Assembly (NCBI GenBank): GCA_934408705.1
Contig: CAKRVL010000058.1
Span: 1 to 16,711 of the forward strand
Source of the DNA: an uncultured Blautia sp.
GTDB lineage: Bacteria; Bacillota; Clostridia; Lachnospirales; Lachnospiraceae
Direction of reading: 5' to 3'
Length of the DNA: 16,711 nt
Part shown: positions 7,882 to 15,224 of the stretch, one piece after another
Layout: the number at the start of each line of letters is the position of its first letter
How positions within the stretch are numbered: position 1 is the stretch's first letter
Notes under the pieces: generated by a model
What the model was told of the DNA's origin: nothing
Database searches by the model: none
What the model saw: the letters and a program-made list of their open reading frames with translations, nothing else
Position numbers and translations under genes: made by a program

Positions 7882-8247
7882 ATGGAAAATAGAACATTAC
7901 GGGTTGGTTCTTTAGTTGAATATGGAAAAGGGAAAGCCATGGTAATTGGCTGCACCTTTGAAGAAGCTGCTAATAAAATGGTGAAAAAATATCTGGTGGT
8001 TCCATACCCTGCAGGGTATACCGGAAAAGATAGTCTTCATGTAATGGAGGCAAAAAATGTGGAGCCTTTTTGGGAAGGGTATCATGGGGCTCTTTCCGGG
8101 GCATATACCAAATATATGGATATGCTGGAAATCGCGGCAAATATGACAGATGCAGCAGGTTTCCGAAGAGAAATGGAAAATGCACAAAAAGAACTGGAAA
8201 AGGAAGTAGAAAAAAACGTGGCAGCCGGTGCAGGAGGTAGAGTCTAA
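7882..8247 (+). CDS. DUF4176-like T7SS accessory protein 1
   Basis: This 121-residue soluble protein opens with LRVGSLVEYGKGKAMVIG, close to the DUF4176 pattern of a P-I-G-S-V-V-x-L strand followed by an M-I-I-G strand. It then has a V-x-P-Y-P-A-G-Y stretch (the family typically has a YP-x-G motif) and WEGYHG, which matches the closing F-x-G-Y of the family. A charged helical tail (about 75-115) is added. DUF4176 proteins occur in Firmicutes T7SS loci beside substrates; their exact role is not established. The match here is more divergent than in the next gene. Its TAA overlaps the next ATG by one base. Confidence 0.68.
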   Translation: MENRTLRVGSLVEYGKGKAMVIGCTFEEAANKMVKKYLVVPYPAGYTGKDSLHVMEAKNVEPFWEGYHGALSGAYTKYMDMLEIAANMTDAAGFRREMENAQKELEKEVEKNVAAGAGGRV

Positions 8248-8543
8248 TGGAAAAATTATTTCCAATCGGAACGGTGGTTAAATTTAATGAAAATCCTCTG
8301 GAATATACCATTACAGGTTATTTTCCACAGAATAAGGAAACGAAAGAGGTATTTACTTATATGGCAGTAAATGCGTCATTTGGAATTACCACAGGCCCAG
8401 GTGCGATTCTGTTTAATACAGACCAGATTGGCAAAGTTATATTTGAGGGTTATAGAGATAAAAAAGCGGAACAGTTCCTTGAGAAACTGGGAGCAGTTCC
8501 GGATATTATTGCAAGAGCTGAACACACAGGGACTGGAGAATAA
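8247..8543 (+). CDS. DUF4176 family T7SS accessory protein 2
   Basis: This 98-residue protein shows the family pattern clearly: LFPIGTVVKFNEN at the start, a YTITGYFP strand, and FNTDQIGKVIFEGYRDKK at about 58-75. It has no signal peptide or membrane segment. It is translated from an ATG sharing one base with the preceding stop (TAATG), so the two DUF4176-like proteins are probably made in equal amounts and may act together, for example as a heterodimer. A role as accessory or chaperone for the WXG-type substrates upstream is inferred from context. Confidence 0.82.
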   Translation: MEKLFPIGTVVKFNENPLEYTITGYFPQNKETKEVFTYMAVNASFGITTGPGAILFNTDQIGKVIFEGYRDKKAEQFLEKLGAVPDIIARAEHTGTGE

Positions 8544-8584
8544 GGACAGAACATAGTGCAGGAAAATAATGCGGAAAATAGTAC

Positions 8585-8590
8585 AGGAGA
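8585..8590 (+). promoter_or_regulatory. Ribosome binding site favouring PP2C start at 8596
   Basis: AGGAGA is followed after 5 bases by ATG at 8596. An earlier in-frame ATG at 8569 has a weaker AGGAAA site about 6 bases before it. I favour 8596, but both starts are possible and differ by only 9 residues. Confidence 0.55.
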
Positions 8591-8595
8591 AGCAT

Positions 8596-9468
8596 ATGGG
8601 GCTTGGAAATATGTTTGGTGGTTTTGGAGATAAACTTGGAGGCCTTGGAGAGAAGTTTGGCAGTCTTGGTGCTTTCCGGGAATCTTCAGAAGAACAACCG
8701 GAAGGAATCACAATTGCCTGTGGCTGCAACCAGGGATTGAAGAGGAAAAATAATGAGGATAACTTCTATTTTGATGGAAAATACATGCAAAGTGACAACC
8801 ACGGCCTGGATGAAATCTTAACAGCCAGGAAGGAACTGGACGAGGATGGACTTTTCGTTGTTTTTGATGGAATGGGCGGAATGGACTACGGTGAAGTAGC
8901 CTCTTATACAGCTGCCAAGGTGACGAAGGAATTTCTGGCAGTAGAGGAAAACATGAATCCATGTGACATCACGCCATCCCTTATGGAGTTGTGCCAGCGG
9001 CTGAATACCAGTGTTTATCAGGCTGGGGCAGACAGAGGCTCAGACAGGGTAGGCTCTACTCTGGTTGGAGTGTATTTTCATGCAGGTCAGGTATGGCAAT
9101 GCAATCTGGGAGATAGTCCGGCGTATCTCATACGAGATGGAAAAATGATGCTGATTTCCAAGGAGCACACAGATGCCTGGTATGTGAAAGAACAGGGCCT
9201 GAACCGGAAACCCTGGCTGACCCAGTATCTGGGAGTGGATCCTCAGGCAATGAGAATTGAACCTTATATAAAAAGCAGATATATAAAGTCTGGTGACTGC
9301 TATCTGGTATGCAGCGACGGCGTTACTGATATGGTAAGTGAGCAGGAAATCTGCAACATTCTGACAGGGGAAAAAGATCCTGCCAGGTGTGTGCAGAAAT
9401 TGATAGAGGCTGCGCTTGCTGGGGGCGGTGTGGACAATATTACGGCGATTGTGTGTAAAGTCAGGTAG
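8596..9468 (+). CDS. PP2C-family Ser/Thr protein phosphatase (T7SS-linked)
   Basis: A metal-dependent PP2C phosphatase of 290 residues from the preferred start (299 if it starts at 8569). The family motifs appear in order: NNEDN (Asp 55), VFDGMGG (Asp 91), GSTLVG, LGDSPAYL, CSDGVTD (Asp 241) and GGVDNIT (Asp 280). All metal-binding aspartates are therefore present and the enzyme should be active. An N-terminal Gly/Leu/Phe-rich stretch (about 2-26, repeats like GGFGDKLGG and GGLGEKFGS) precedes the catalytic domain and is unusual. No membrane segment is seen, so it should act in the cytosol. It lies directly before two Ser/Thr kinases and downstream of the FHA-bearing EssC, which suggests it removes phosphates placed by those kinases on T7SS parts. 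Substrates are inferred, not shown. Confidence 0.93.
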   Translation: MGLGNMFGGFGDKLGGLGEKFGSLGAFRESSEEQPEGITIACGCNQGLKRKNNEDNFYFDGKYMQSDNHGLDEILTARKELDEDGLFVVFDGMGGMDYGEVASYTAAKVTKEFLAVEENMNPCDITPSLMELCQRLNTSVYQAGADRGSDRVGSTLVGVYFHAGQVWQCNLGDSPAYLIRDGKMMLISKEHTDAWYVKEQGLNRKPWLTQYLGVDPQAMRIEPYIKSRYIKSGDCYLVCSDGVTDMVSEQEICNILTGEKDPARCVQKLIEAALAGGGVDNITAIVCKVR

Positions 9469-9520
9469 GAAAAGTCATTCGGGAATTCTTCGGAAAACGG
9501 ATGTTAATATACTTTGAAAC

Positions 9521-9526
9521 AGGAGA
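9521..9526 (+). promoter_or_regulatory. Ribosome binding site for GTG start of kinase 1
   Basis: AGGAGA stands 6 bases before the GTG at 9533. The same arrangement precedes kinase 2, supporting the GTG start in both genes. Confidence 0.75.
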
Positions 9527-9532
9527 AAAAGA

Positions 9533-11257
9533 GTGGATAGTAATACTGATATTTCAATCCCCTGGTCTGGGTGGCAGATTGTAAGGGAACTAGGGGAAGG
9601 GGCTTTTGGCAGAGTTTATGAGATTGAAAGAGAGATAGCCGGAACGAAAGAGAAGGCTGCCCTTAAGATTATTTCCAGACCGACGAAAGCGGAATTGGAA
9701 AGAGATTACAATAATGGTTACACGGAGCAGACCGTTTCAAAAAAATATACAGATCTTCTTGGAAAATGCGTTGGCGAATATAAAATGCTGATGGAGATGA
9801 AGGGACAGACTAATATCGTCAGCTGCGATGATATTGCTGTAGAGCAGCACAAAGATGGAATTGGCTGGGACATTTATATCCGTATGGAGCTTTTGACTCC
9901 CCTTAATAAGCGCATTCGGAATGAGATGCTACCAGAAACGGAAGTAATAAAGGCTGGAAAAGATATCTGTAAAGCCTTGATGCTCTGTGAGGAAAGAAAT
10001 ATTGTGCACCGTGATATCAAACCGGACAATATTATGATTTCCAAATTTGGAGACTATGAGCTGGGGGATTTCGGCCAGGCAAAGATCATGGATCATACGA
10101 CCATGGGCACGACAACAGGAACTCCCGGTTTCTGGGCACCGGAGGTAATGAACTTTCAAAAATATGGCAAAGAGGCAGATATCTATTCCCTTGGTATGGT
10201 TTTGTATATTCTTTTGAATAATAAGAAAATGCCTTTTATTGATGCAGATCAGGTTCCACTTATGGATGACGTGATGAATGCTATTTCAAGACGCTATCAC
10301 GGTGCAAAAATCCCAGAGCCAAAATATGGAAGTCCGGCTTTGAAGAAGGTTGTGCTAAAAGCCTGTGAGTTCAAGTCTGAAGATCGTTACCACAGTGCAG
10401 AAATGATGTATAAAGCGCTGGAAACAGTAGAGCGCGGGGGAAATCCTGGTACAGAAGGCGGAAGTTATGGCGGAAGCAGAAGTTATGGAGAAAGCGGAAC
10501 CTATGGCGGAAGCAAAACCAGTGGTGGAAATGGAACTTACCATGAAAGTGGCAGCTATAGCCAGAATACCGCAGATTCCCAGAGCATAAACAACGACTGG
10601 AATACATCGGGAAGTCAGGACGCAAATAGCAGCTGGGGCATTTACGGAAACCAGAATTCATTTGGCACCAATGGATGGCAGGATACACAAGGTACAGTAG
10701 GAAATGCAGGCACATGGAAGTCAGCAGGCTCTTATTCAGCTGGTGTTAAAAGTCAGGGAAATGCGAATCCATATAATCAAAAAACAGTAGGTGCAGAGGA
10801 CGCATCTGCACAGAAAAGTACGGAAAAAACCGTAGAAAAGACGGTAGCCCAGACACCGGGTGAAGAAAAAACAGGAAAAAAAATTACACTTTTGGGCGTA
10901 CTATGGAGCATAATTGCGGTGGCTGCAATTGTGGGAAATATATTCTATGTTGGCATGGATGAAGCTTTTCTGGTGCTGTCAATCATTGGTATAGCTGGTG
11001 AGATTGTATTTGTTATTTGTGGTTGTAGTAAATTTAACTTAGGGCCATTTGTGTTTGTACTTTTTATTTGGAAATATGTGACAGATGTACTTGCAGGGGA
11101 TATGCTCATAAGCCTTGTGTGTGTGCATTATGGATATGTAGGAGAGCGCATTCCTGAAAGAGTGGGAATTATAATGATTCTGGCGTCATTCATTTGGCCT
11201 GTCTTTGTAATGAAAATGAGTTGTGACTGGGCTAAGTGGAGGATGCCAAAGAAATAA
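9533..11257 (+). CDS. Membrane-anchored Ser/Thr protein kinase 1
   Basis: A 574-residue Hanks-type kinase with a GTG start. The catalytic domain (about 14-298) has all key residues: Gly loop GEGAFG 21-26, Lys45, helix-C Glu82, HRD 159-161 with Asn166, DFG 179-181, APE 202-204 and Asp216. The activation segment is rich in Thr (DHTTMGTTTGT), so autophosphorylation there is likely. A low-complexity Gly/Ser/Thr/Tyr/Asn linker (about 301-449) contains a hexapeptide repeat. Residues about 450-561 form four or so hydrophobic segments ending FIWPVFVM, with a basic tail. The kinase should therefore face the cytosol on a C-terminal membrane anchor. No PASTA or other external sensor domain is present. 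It follows the PP2C gene by 64 bases and precedes its near-copy by 35 bases. Likely targets are EssC or other T7SS proteins (inference). Confidence 0.94.
   Translation: MDSNTDISIPWSGWQIVRELGEGAFGRVYEIEREIAGTKEKAALKIISRPTKAELERDYNNGYTEQTVSKKYTDLLGKCVGEYKMLMEMKGQTNIVSCDDIAVEQHKDGIGWDIYIRMELLTPLNKRIRNEMLPETEVIKAGKDICKALMLCEERNIVHRDIKPDNIMISKFGDYELGDFGQAKIMDHTTMGTTTGTPGFWAPEVMNFQKYGKEADIYSLGMVLYILLNNKKMPFIDADQVPLMDDVMNAISRRYHGAKIPEPKYGSPALKKVVLKACEFKSEDRYHSAEMMYKALETVERGGNPGTEGGSYGGSRSYGESGTYGGSKTSGGNGTYHESGSYSQNTADSQSINNDWNTSGSQDANSSWGIYGNQNSFGTNGWQDTQGTVGNAGTWKSAGSYSAGVKSQGNANPYNQKTVGAEDASAQKSTEKTVEKTVAQTPGEEKTGKKITLLGVLWSIIAVAAIVGNIFYVGMDEAFLVLSIIGIAGEIVFVICGCSKFNLGPFVFVLFIWKYVTDVLAGDMLISLVCVHYGYVGERIPERVGIIMILASFIWPVFVMKMSCDWAKWRMPKK
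10460..10561 (+). repeat. In-frame 18-bp tandem repeat in kinase 1 linker
   Basis: One 12-bp partial unit and five 18-bp units, each starting GGA or GAA, encode variants of the hexapeptide G-S-x-T/S-Y-G. The units have diverged but remain in frame. The matching region of kinase 2 has seven units, so copy number differs between the two genes. Confidence 0.8.
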
Positions 11258-11281
11258 GTATAAAAAATAATGTCAGCTACA

Positions 11282-11287
11282 AGGAGA
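11282..11287 (+). promoter_or_regulatory. Ribosome binding site for GTG start of kinase 2
   Basis: AGGAGA is 5 bases before the GTG at 11293. The reading frame is open back to a GTG at 11236 inside the end of kinase 1, but that start lacks a comparable site and would add residues without a counterpart in kinase 1. Confidence 0.78.
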
Positions 11288-11292
11288 AAAAA

Positions 11293-13044
11293 GTGGATAG
11301 TAGTACAAATATTTTAATTCCCTGGTCCAATTGGAAAGTGGTAAAAAAGCTGGGCCAAGGTGGTTTTGGAAGTGTTTATGAGATTGAAAGAAATCTGGCA
11401 GGAATGACAGAGAAGGCTGCGCTTAAGATTATTTCAAGGCCAACGGAAGAAGAATTAGAGAGAGATTACAACAATGGTTACACGGCGCAGACTGTTTCAA
11501 AAAAATATACAGATCTTCTGGAAAAATGCGTCGGTGAGTACAAAATGCTGATGGCAATGAAGGGGCAGACTAATATTGTCAGCTGTGATGATATTGCCGT
11601 GGAACGTCACAAAGACGGAATTGGCTGGGATATTTACATCCGTATGGAGCTTCTGACTCCCCTTAATAAGCGCATTCGAAATGAAATGCTGCCAGAGAAG
11701 GAAGTAATCAAAGTAGGAAAAGACATCTGCAAGGCGTTAATGCTTTGCGAGGAAAGAAATATTGTACACCGTGACATCAAACCGGACAATATTATGATTT
11801 CCCAGTTTGGAGACTATGAATTGGGAGATTTTGGTCAGGCGAAGATTATGGATCATACGACCATGGGGACGGCAACCGGAACACCTGGCTTTTGGGCACC
11901 TGAGGTAATGAATTTCCAGAAATATGGCAAAGAGGCAGATATCTATTCCCTTGGTATGGTTTTATATATTCTTTTAAATAATAAAAAGATGCCTTTTATT
12001 GATGCAGATCAGGTTCCACTTATGGATGACGTGATGAATGCTATTTCAAGGCGTTATCACGGTGCAAAAATCCCGGAACCAAAATATGGAAGCACGGCTT
12101 TGAAGAAGGTTGTGCTGAAAGCCTGCGAGTTCAAAGCCGAAAATCGTTATCATAGTGCAAGGATGATGTATAAAGCATTGGAAATAGCAGAGCGTGGCGG
12201 AAATCCTGGTACAGAAGGCGGAAGCAGAAGTTATGGAGAAAGTAGAACTTATGGTGGAAGCAGAACTTATAGCGGAAGCGGAACCTATGGCGGAAGCAAA
12301 ACAAGTGGTGGAAGCAGAACATACGGAGGAAGCAGTAGCTACAGCCAGGGTACGTCAGGTTCCAGAAGCATGAATAACAACTGGGATGCATCAGGAAGTC
12401 AGAGCACTGGAAGCAGCTGGGGTGCTTTCAGAAATCAGACTTCCTTTGGTACCAATGGATGGCAGGATACGAAAGGTACAATAGGAAACGCCGGTGCGTC
12501 GAAGTCTGCGGGTTCGTATTCTGCAGGCTCGTACTCTGCAGGCAGTAGCAAAGGGAAAGAGAACCAATACAATCAAAAAACAGTAGGGGCAGACTCAGCT
12601 TCCAAACAGAAAATGCCAAAAAAAGAAGAAAAAACAACAGTGGAAAAGACGGTTGCCCAGGCTCCGAAAGAGGAAATCACGAAAAAGGAAAAGGAACTTT
12701 CAATTTTTGGAGCTATCTGGATGGCGGTTGCTGTGATTGCGATTGGATGGTGTATGTACACATTTGGCCGATACAGATTTGAAACTGCCGGCTGGTATAT
12801 GGCAATCGCTGGCATAGCTGGTGAAATTGTATTTTTTAGTTATAGTGTTTTTAGAAGTGATAAAACTGCAGAATTTGCTATGTTTATTTATATCTGGAAA
12901 TTCGCAGCTGATGTGATTGCAGATATAATGATATTGGTCTGGGCGTTTGAAGTGTGGGAAAACATTCCGGATATTGGGTTAGTTGCAGGCTGCTTTGCTG
13001 TCTTTATATGGCCTGTCTATGTAATGAAAAAGAGTTTTGTATAA
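11293..13044 (+). CDS. Membrane-anchored Ser/Thr protein kinase 2 (tandem paralogue)
   Basis: A 583-residue paralogue of the kinase just upstream. The first 302 or so residues differ at only about 27 positions by my count (about 91% identical). All catalytic residues are kept: GQGGFG 21-26, Lys45, Glu82, HRD 159-161, DFG 179-181 and APE 202-204. Both begin D-S-x-T-x-I-x-I-P-W-S-x-W, which supports the GTG start. The Gly/Ser/Thr/Tyr linker (about 301-468) has seven hexapeptide repeats and more Lys near its end. The C-terminal membrane region (about 469-578) keeps AGIAGEIVF and FIWPVYVMK but is otherwise clearly diverged from kinase 1. A gene duplication with a conserved catalytic part and a changing anchor is the simplest reading. 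The two may act as heterodimers or answer different membrane signals. Confidence 0.94.
   Translation: MDSSTNILIPWSNWKVVKKLGQGGFGSVYEIERNLAGMTEKAALKIISRPTEEELERDYNNGYTAQTVSKKYTDLLEKCVGEYKMLMAMKGQTNIVSCDDIAVERHKDGIGWDIYIRMELLTPLNKRIRNEMLPEKEVIKVGKDICKALMLCEERNIVHRDIKPDNIMISQFGDYELGDFGQAKIMDHTTMGTATGTPGFWAPEVMNFQKYGKEADIYSLGMVLYILLNNKKMPFIDADQVPLMDDVMNAISRRYHGAKIPEPKYGSTALKKVVLKACEFKAENRYHSARMMYKALEIAERGGNPGTEGGSRSYGESRTYGGSRTYSGSGTYGGSKTSGGSRTYGGSSSYSQGTSGSRSMNNNWDASGSQSTGSSWGAFRNQTSFGTNGWQDTKGTIGNAGASKSAGSYSAGSYSAGSSKGKENQYNQKTVGADSASKQKMPKKEEKTTVEKTVAQAPKEEITKKEKELSIFGAIWMAVAVIAIGWCMYTFGRYRFETAGWYMAIAGIAGEIVFFSYSVFRSDKTAEFAMFIYIWKFAADVIADIMILVWAFEVWENIPDIGLVAGCFAVFIWPVYVMKKSFV
12220..12345 (+). 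repeat. Seven 18-bp in-frame tandem repeats in kinase 2 linker
   Basis: Seven consecutive 18-bp units, all but the second starting GGAAGC, encode G/E-S-x-T/S-Y/S-G/S hexapeptides. Examples are GSRSYG, ESRTYG, GSRTYS, GSGTYG, GSKTSG, GSRTYG and GSSSYS. The units have drifted at third positions and the frame is kept, so the array is maintained as protein. It is a potential slippage and recombination site. Confidence 0.85.
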
Positions 13045-13089
13045 ATCGCAGCTCTGTAATTCCATTTATACAGGAGGAAAAGGAAACCT

Positions 13090-15126
13090 ATGAAAAAAAT
13101 ACTTGCAGCATCCATTCTTGCAGGCACAATGCTTCTGGGCAGTACAAGCCTGGTAAGCGCAGAGCACATTTTCCGCAATCTGGGAGAACCGGTGTATCAA
13201 AGTGCTGCCACTGAATTTTCCGGAGGGGACGGAAGTGAGGAGTCCCCTTATGAAATCAGTTCCGCACAGGAGCTACAGCTTCTGTCCGATCTTCTGGGAA
13301 ACCCGGATGACAGCACAACAGATTATGGTCGGAAAAATTACATCCTTACTGCAGATATCAGCCTGAATGATACTTCCGCATATGAAAACTGGAAAGAGAA
13401 CCGCCCGGAATACGACTGGCGTCCCATTGGCTGGGAGTGTAATTTCACTGGTGTATTCGATGGGAACGGACATACCATCAGTGGTCTGTACATAAATGGG
13501 GAAAAAACAGAGGATGATGGAAAGAACACAGAGTATGGTCTGTTTGCAAACTCCTTTGGAACCATTAAGAATCTGACAGTAGAAAATGCTTATGTGGAGG
13601 TTTCGGGCTATCCGGTTGATATAGGAATCCTTGCAGGAGGTCTGTCTAAGGAAGGAACTGTAACTGATTGCACGGTAAGCGGAACCGTGAATGGGTATGA
13701 CGGATATTGCGGCGGAGTGGTTGGAAATGCCTCAGATTGTGCTATAGCGAACTGTGAATTTAATGGAACGGTTACCGCAGCCGGGAAAGAGAGCCAGGTG
13801 ACTCTGGGAGGAATCGCCGGTTATTATATGAGTAGCGAGGGATATGATTATTCCTTTAACGAAGAATTGGATTATGATTCTTTCGTAATCCAGGATTGTG
13901 TGAACAAGGGAACCATCAGTCTGGATGATAAAAATTCTATTAATTCTACAGCAGGTGGAGTTGTAGGCAGCGGTGATGGAAATATCCTGAACTGCGTGAA
14001 TGAAGGCGTGGTAGAAGCAAATGATGAAGATAAAATGGGAAGTGCAAGTGCTGGCGGAATTATAGGCTGCATATCCGGATATAATGTCAGCAGCTGTACC
14101 AATAAGGGAAGCGTTACCTGCACTGGCGGCAATGCCGGAGGAATTGCAGGAACTGCATATGTGATGGATAACAGATTCCCGGTAAGAATCAGTGACTGTG
14201 TAAATGAAGGAATGGTGTCTGCACCAGATTATTACTATGCTGGAATTGTGGGAAACGCATATGTAGACGCAACAGATGGGGAACTGACGATCTCAGGCTG
14301 TACCAACCAGCAGGATTTCACAGAAGGCGAAGGTACTGGAATCCTTCATCATGCGGCGCTTTCAGATGGTGGAACTATGATACTTGCCGATGATGTGAAC
14401 CATGGCGCCATTTCCACAGAAGGACAGGATGCTGCCGGAATTCTTGCTTATGTAACAAACATGGGGGCAAACTGGAATCTTACAGTAGAACGCTGTGTGA
14501 ACACAGGAGATGTCCAGTCCTCTCTTCATGCAGGGGGAATTGTCTGCTTCACATATTTTCCGGCAACAGAAGATCAGAATACCACATTTACGGTTGCAGA
14601 TTGCGAAAACAGCGGAAATCTTTCTACTTCCAAAATTAATGGATATATGGGCGGAATTGTAGCAGTAGATGGTTTGATGCTTACCAAAACCCAGATCACA
14701 GGCTGTAAGAATTCCGGAGATATTACTTTCGAGGGAATTCTTACAGTTGGAAAAGATGAGAAAGAAACTGTGGAGAATAAAAACGCATTTACGTTATCTG
14801 TCACTGGCGGCGGTATCGTAGGCAGAGTCGGCCAGTCTCTTTTACTTAGTACAGATGCCGATAAACCGGATAAGTCGATGATTGGTATAGAAGATGCTCT
14901 TGTCACCATCTCCGATTGTGAAAGTACAGGAAATCTGACTGCCCAGAATCCAGAAAAAGGAGATGGCGTTTCGGAAGAGTATAAAGAAAAATATGCGGAC
15001 GCTTTATGGCAATCCAATCTGGGCGGCATTCTGGGAGATTGCTCCTGTACAGAAGGCTACAGCGTAAGAATTGAAAACTGTACCCACAATACAGAGAATG
15101 AAATCGGAAATCCAGAATTGCAGTAA
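13090..15126 (+). CDS. Secreted GLUG-type beta-helix protein with cysteine ladder
   Basis: A 678-residue exported protein. A Sec signal peptide spans residues 1-24 (basic MKK, hydrophobic core, LVSA before EH). Then comes the usual opening of GLUG/pectate-lyase-like beta-helix proteins (SGGDGSEESPYEISSAQEL), followed by FTGVFDGNGHTISGLYI and YGLFANSFGTIKNLTVENA. After that, about a dozen rungs carry a [DNSG]-C-x-N/S/V-x-G motif (for example NCVNEG, SCTNKG, DCVNEG, RCVNTG, DCENSG, GCKNSG) alternating with GGI-x-G turns. No sortase motif, cell-wall domain or membrane anchor follows; it ends NPELQ, so it should be released or held non-covalently. AGGAGG at 13072-13077 supports the start. It is 45 bases after kinase 2 with no terminator between, so it may belong to the same transcript, though it would use Sec rather than T7SS. 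Its ligand or function is unknown. Confidence 0.88.
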   Translation: MKKILAASILAGTMLLGSTSLVSAEHIFRNLGEPVYQSAATEFSGGDGSEESPYEISSAQELQLLSDLLGNPDDSTTDYGRKNYILTADISLNDTSAYENWKENRPEYDWRPIGWECNFTGVFDGNGHTISGLYINGEKTEDDGKNTEYGLFANSFGTIKNLTVENAYVEVSGYPVDIGILAGGLSKEGTVTDCTVSGTVNGYDGYCGGVVGNASDCAIANCEFNGTVTAAGKESQVTLGGIAGYYMSSEGYDYSFNEELDYDSFVIQDCVNKGTISLDDKNSINSTAGGVVGSGDGNILNCVNEGVVEANDEDKMGSASAGGIIGCISGYNVSSCTNKGSVTCTGGNAGGIAGTAYVMDNRFPVRISDCVNEGMVSAPDYYYAGIVGNAYVDATDGELTISGCTNQQDFTEGEGTGILHHAALSDGGTMILADDVNHGAISTEGQDAAGILAYVTNMGANWNLTVERCVNTGDVQSSLHAGGIVCFTYFPATEDQNTTFTVADCENSGNLSTSKINGYMGGIVAVDGLMLTKTQITGCKNSGDITFEGILTVGKDEKETVENKNAFTLSVTGGGIVGRVGQSLLLSTDADKPDKSMIGIEDALVTISDCESTGNLTAQNPEKGDGVSEEYKEKYADALWQSNLGGILGDCSCTEGYSVRIENCTHNTENEIGNPELQ

Positions 15127-15137
15127 AAAGGCAATTT

Positions 15138-15154
15138 CCTATTGAAATAATAGG
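15138..15154. promoter_or_regulatory. Candidate operator overlapping the -35 box
   Basis: CCTATT (15138-15143), 5 bases, AATAGG (15149-15154) is a perfect 6+6 inverted repeat that overlaps the -35 hexamer of the promoter before the Rrf2 gene. Binding there would block RNA polymerase. Rrf2 regulators commonly control their own genes, so this may be an autoregulatory site, but I cannot match it to a defined motif. Confidence 0.5.
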
Positions 15155-15170
15155 GATTAAAAGGTATAAT
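15142..15170 (+). promoter_or_regulatory. Sigma-A promoter of the Rrf2 gene
   Basis: TTGAAA (15142-15147), a 17-base spacer and a perfect TATAAT (15165-15170). Transcription should start near 15177, giving a leader of about 48 bases with AGGAGG close to the ATG at 15225. This is the clearest promoter in the window. Confidence 0.85.
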
Positions 15171-15224
15171 CTTCTGTATAGTGATTTTGTAGTTTCGCAG
15201 AATCAAAGAGCAGGAGGAATTGAA

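Noticed and set aside
9469..9532. Internal promoter before kinase 1
   Set aside because: The 64-base gap has an A/T-rich TTAATAT stretch but no -35 hexamer at proper spacing, so I do not call it.
11236..11292. Extended N-terminus of kinase 2 from the GTG at 11236
   Set aside because: It overlaps kinase 1, lacks a good ribosome binding site and has no equivalent in the paralogue; the GTG at 11293 has AGGAGA at the right distance.
12220..12345. Tandem repeats considered as a CRISPR-like array
   Set aside because: Units are 18 bp with no spacers, are in frame, and encode a linker of a recognisable kinase.
12954..13214. + strand frame bridging the end of kinase 2 and the start of the beta-helix gene
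   Set aside because: It overlaps two convincing genes in another frame and has no family signal.
13872..14132. Antisense Pro/Leu/Ser-rich frames in the beta-helix gene
   Set aside because: They mirror the Gly-rich repeats of the sense gene and have no independent support.
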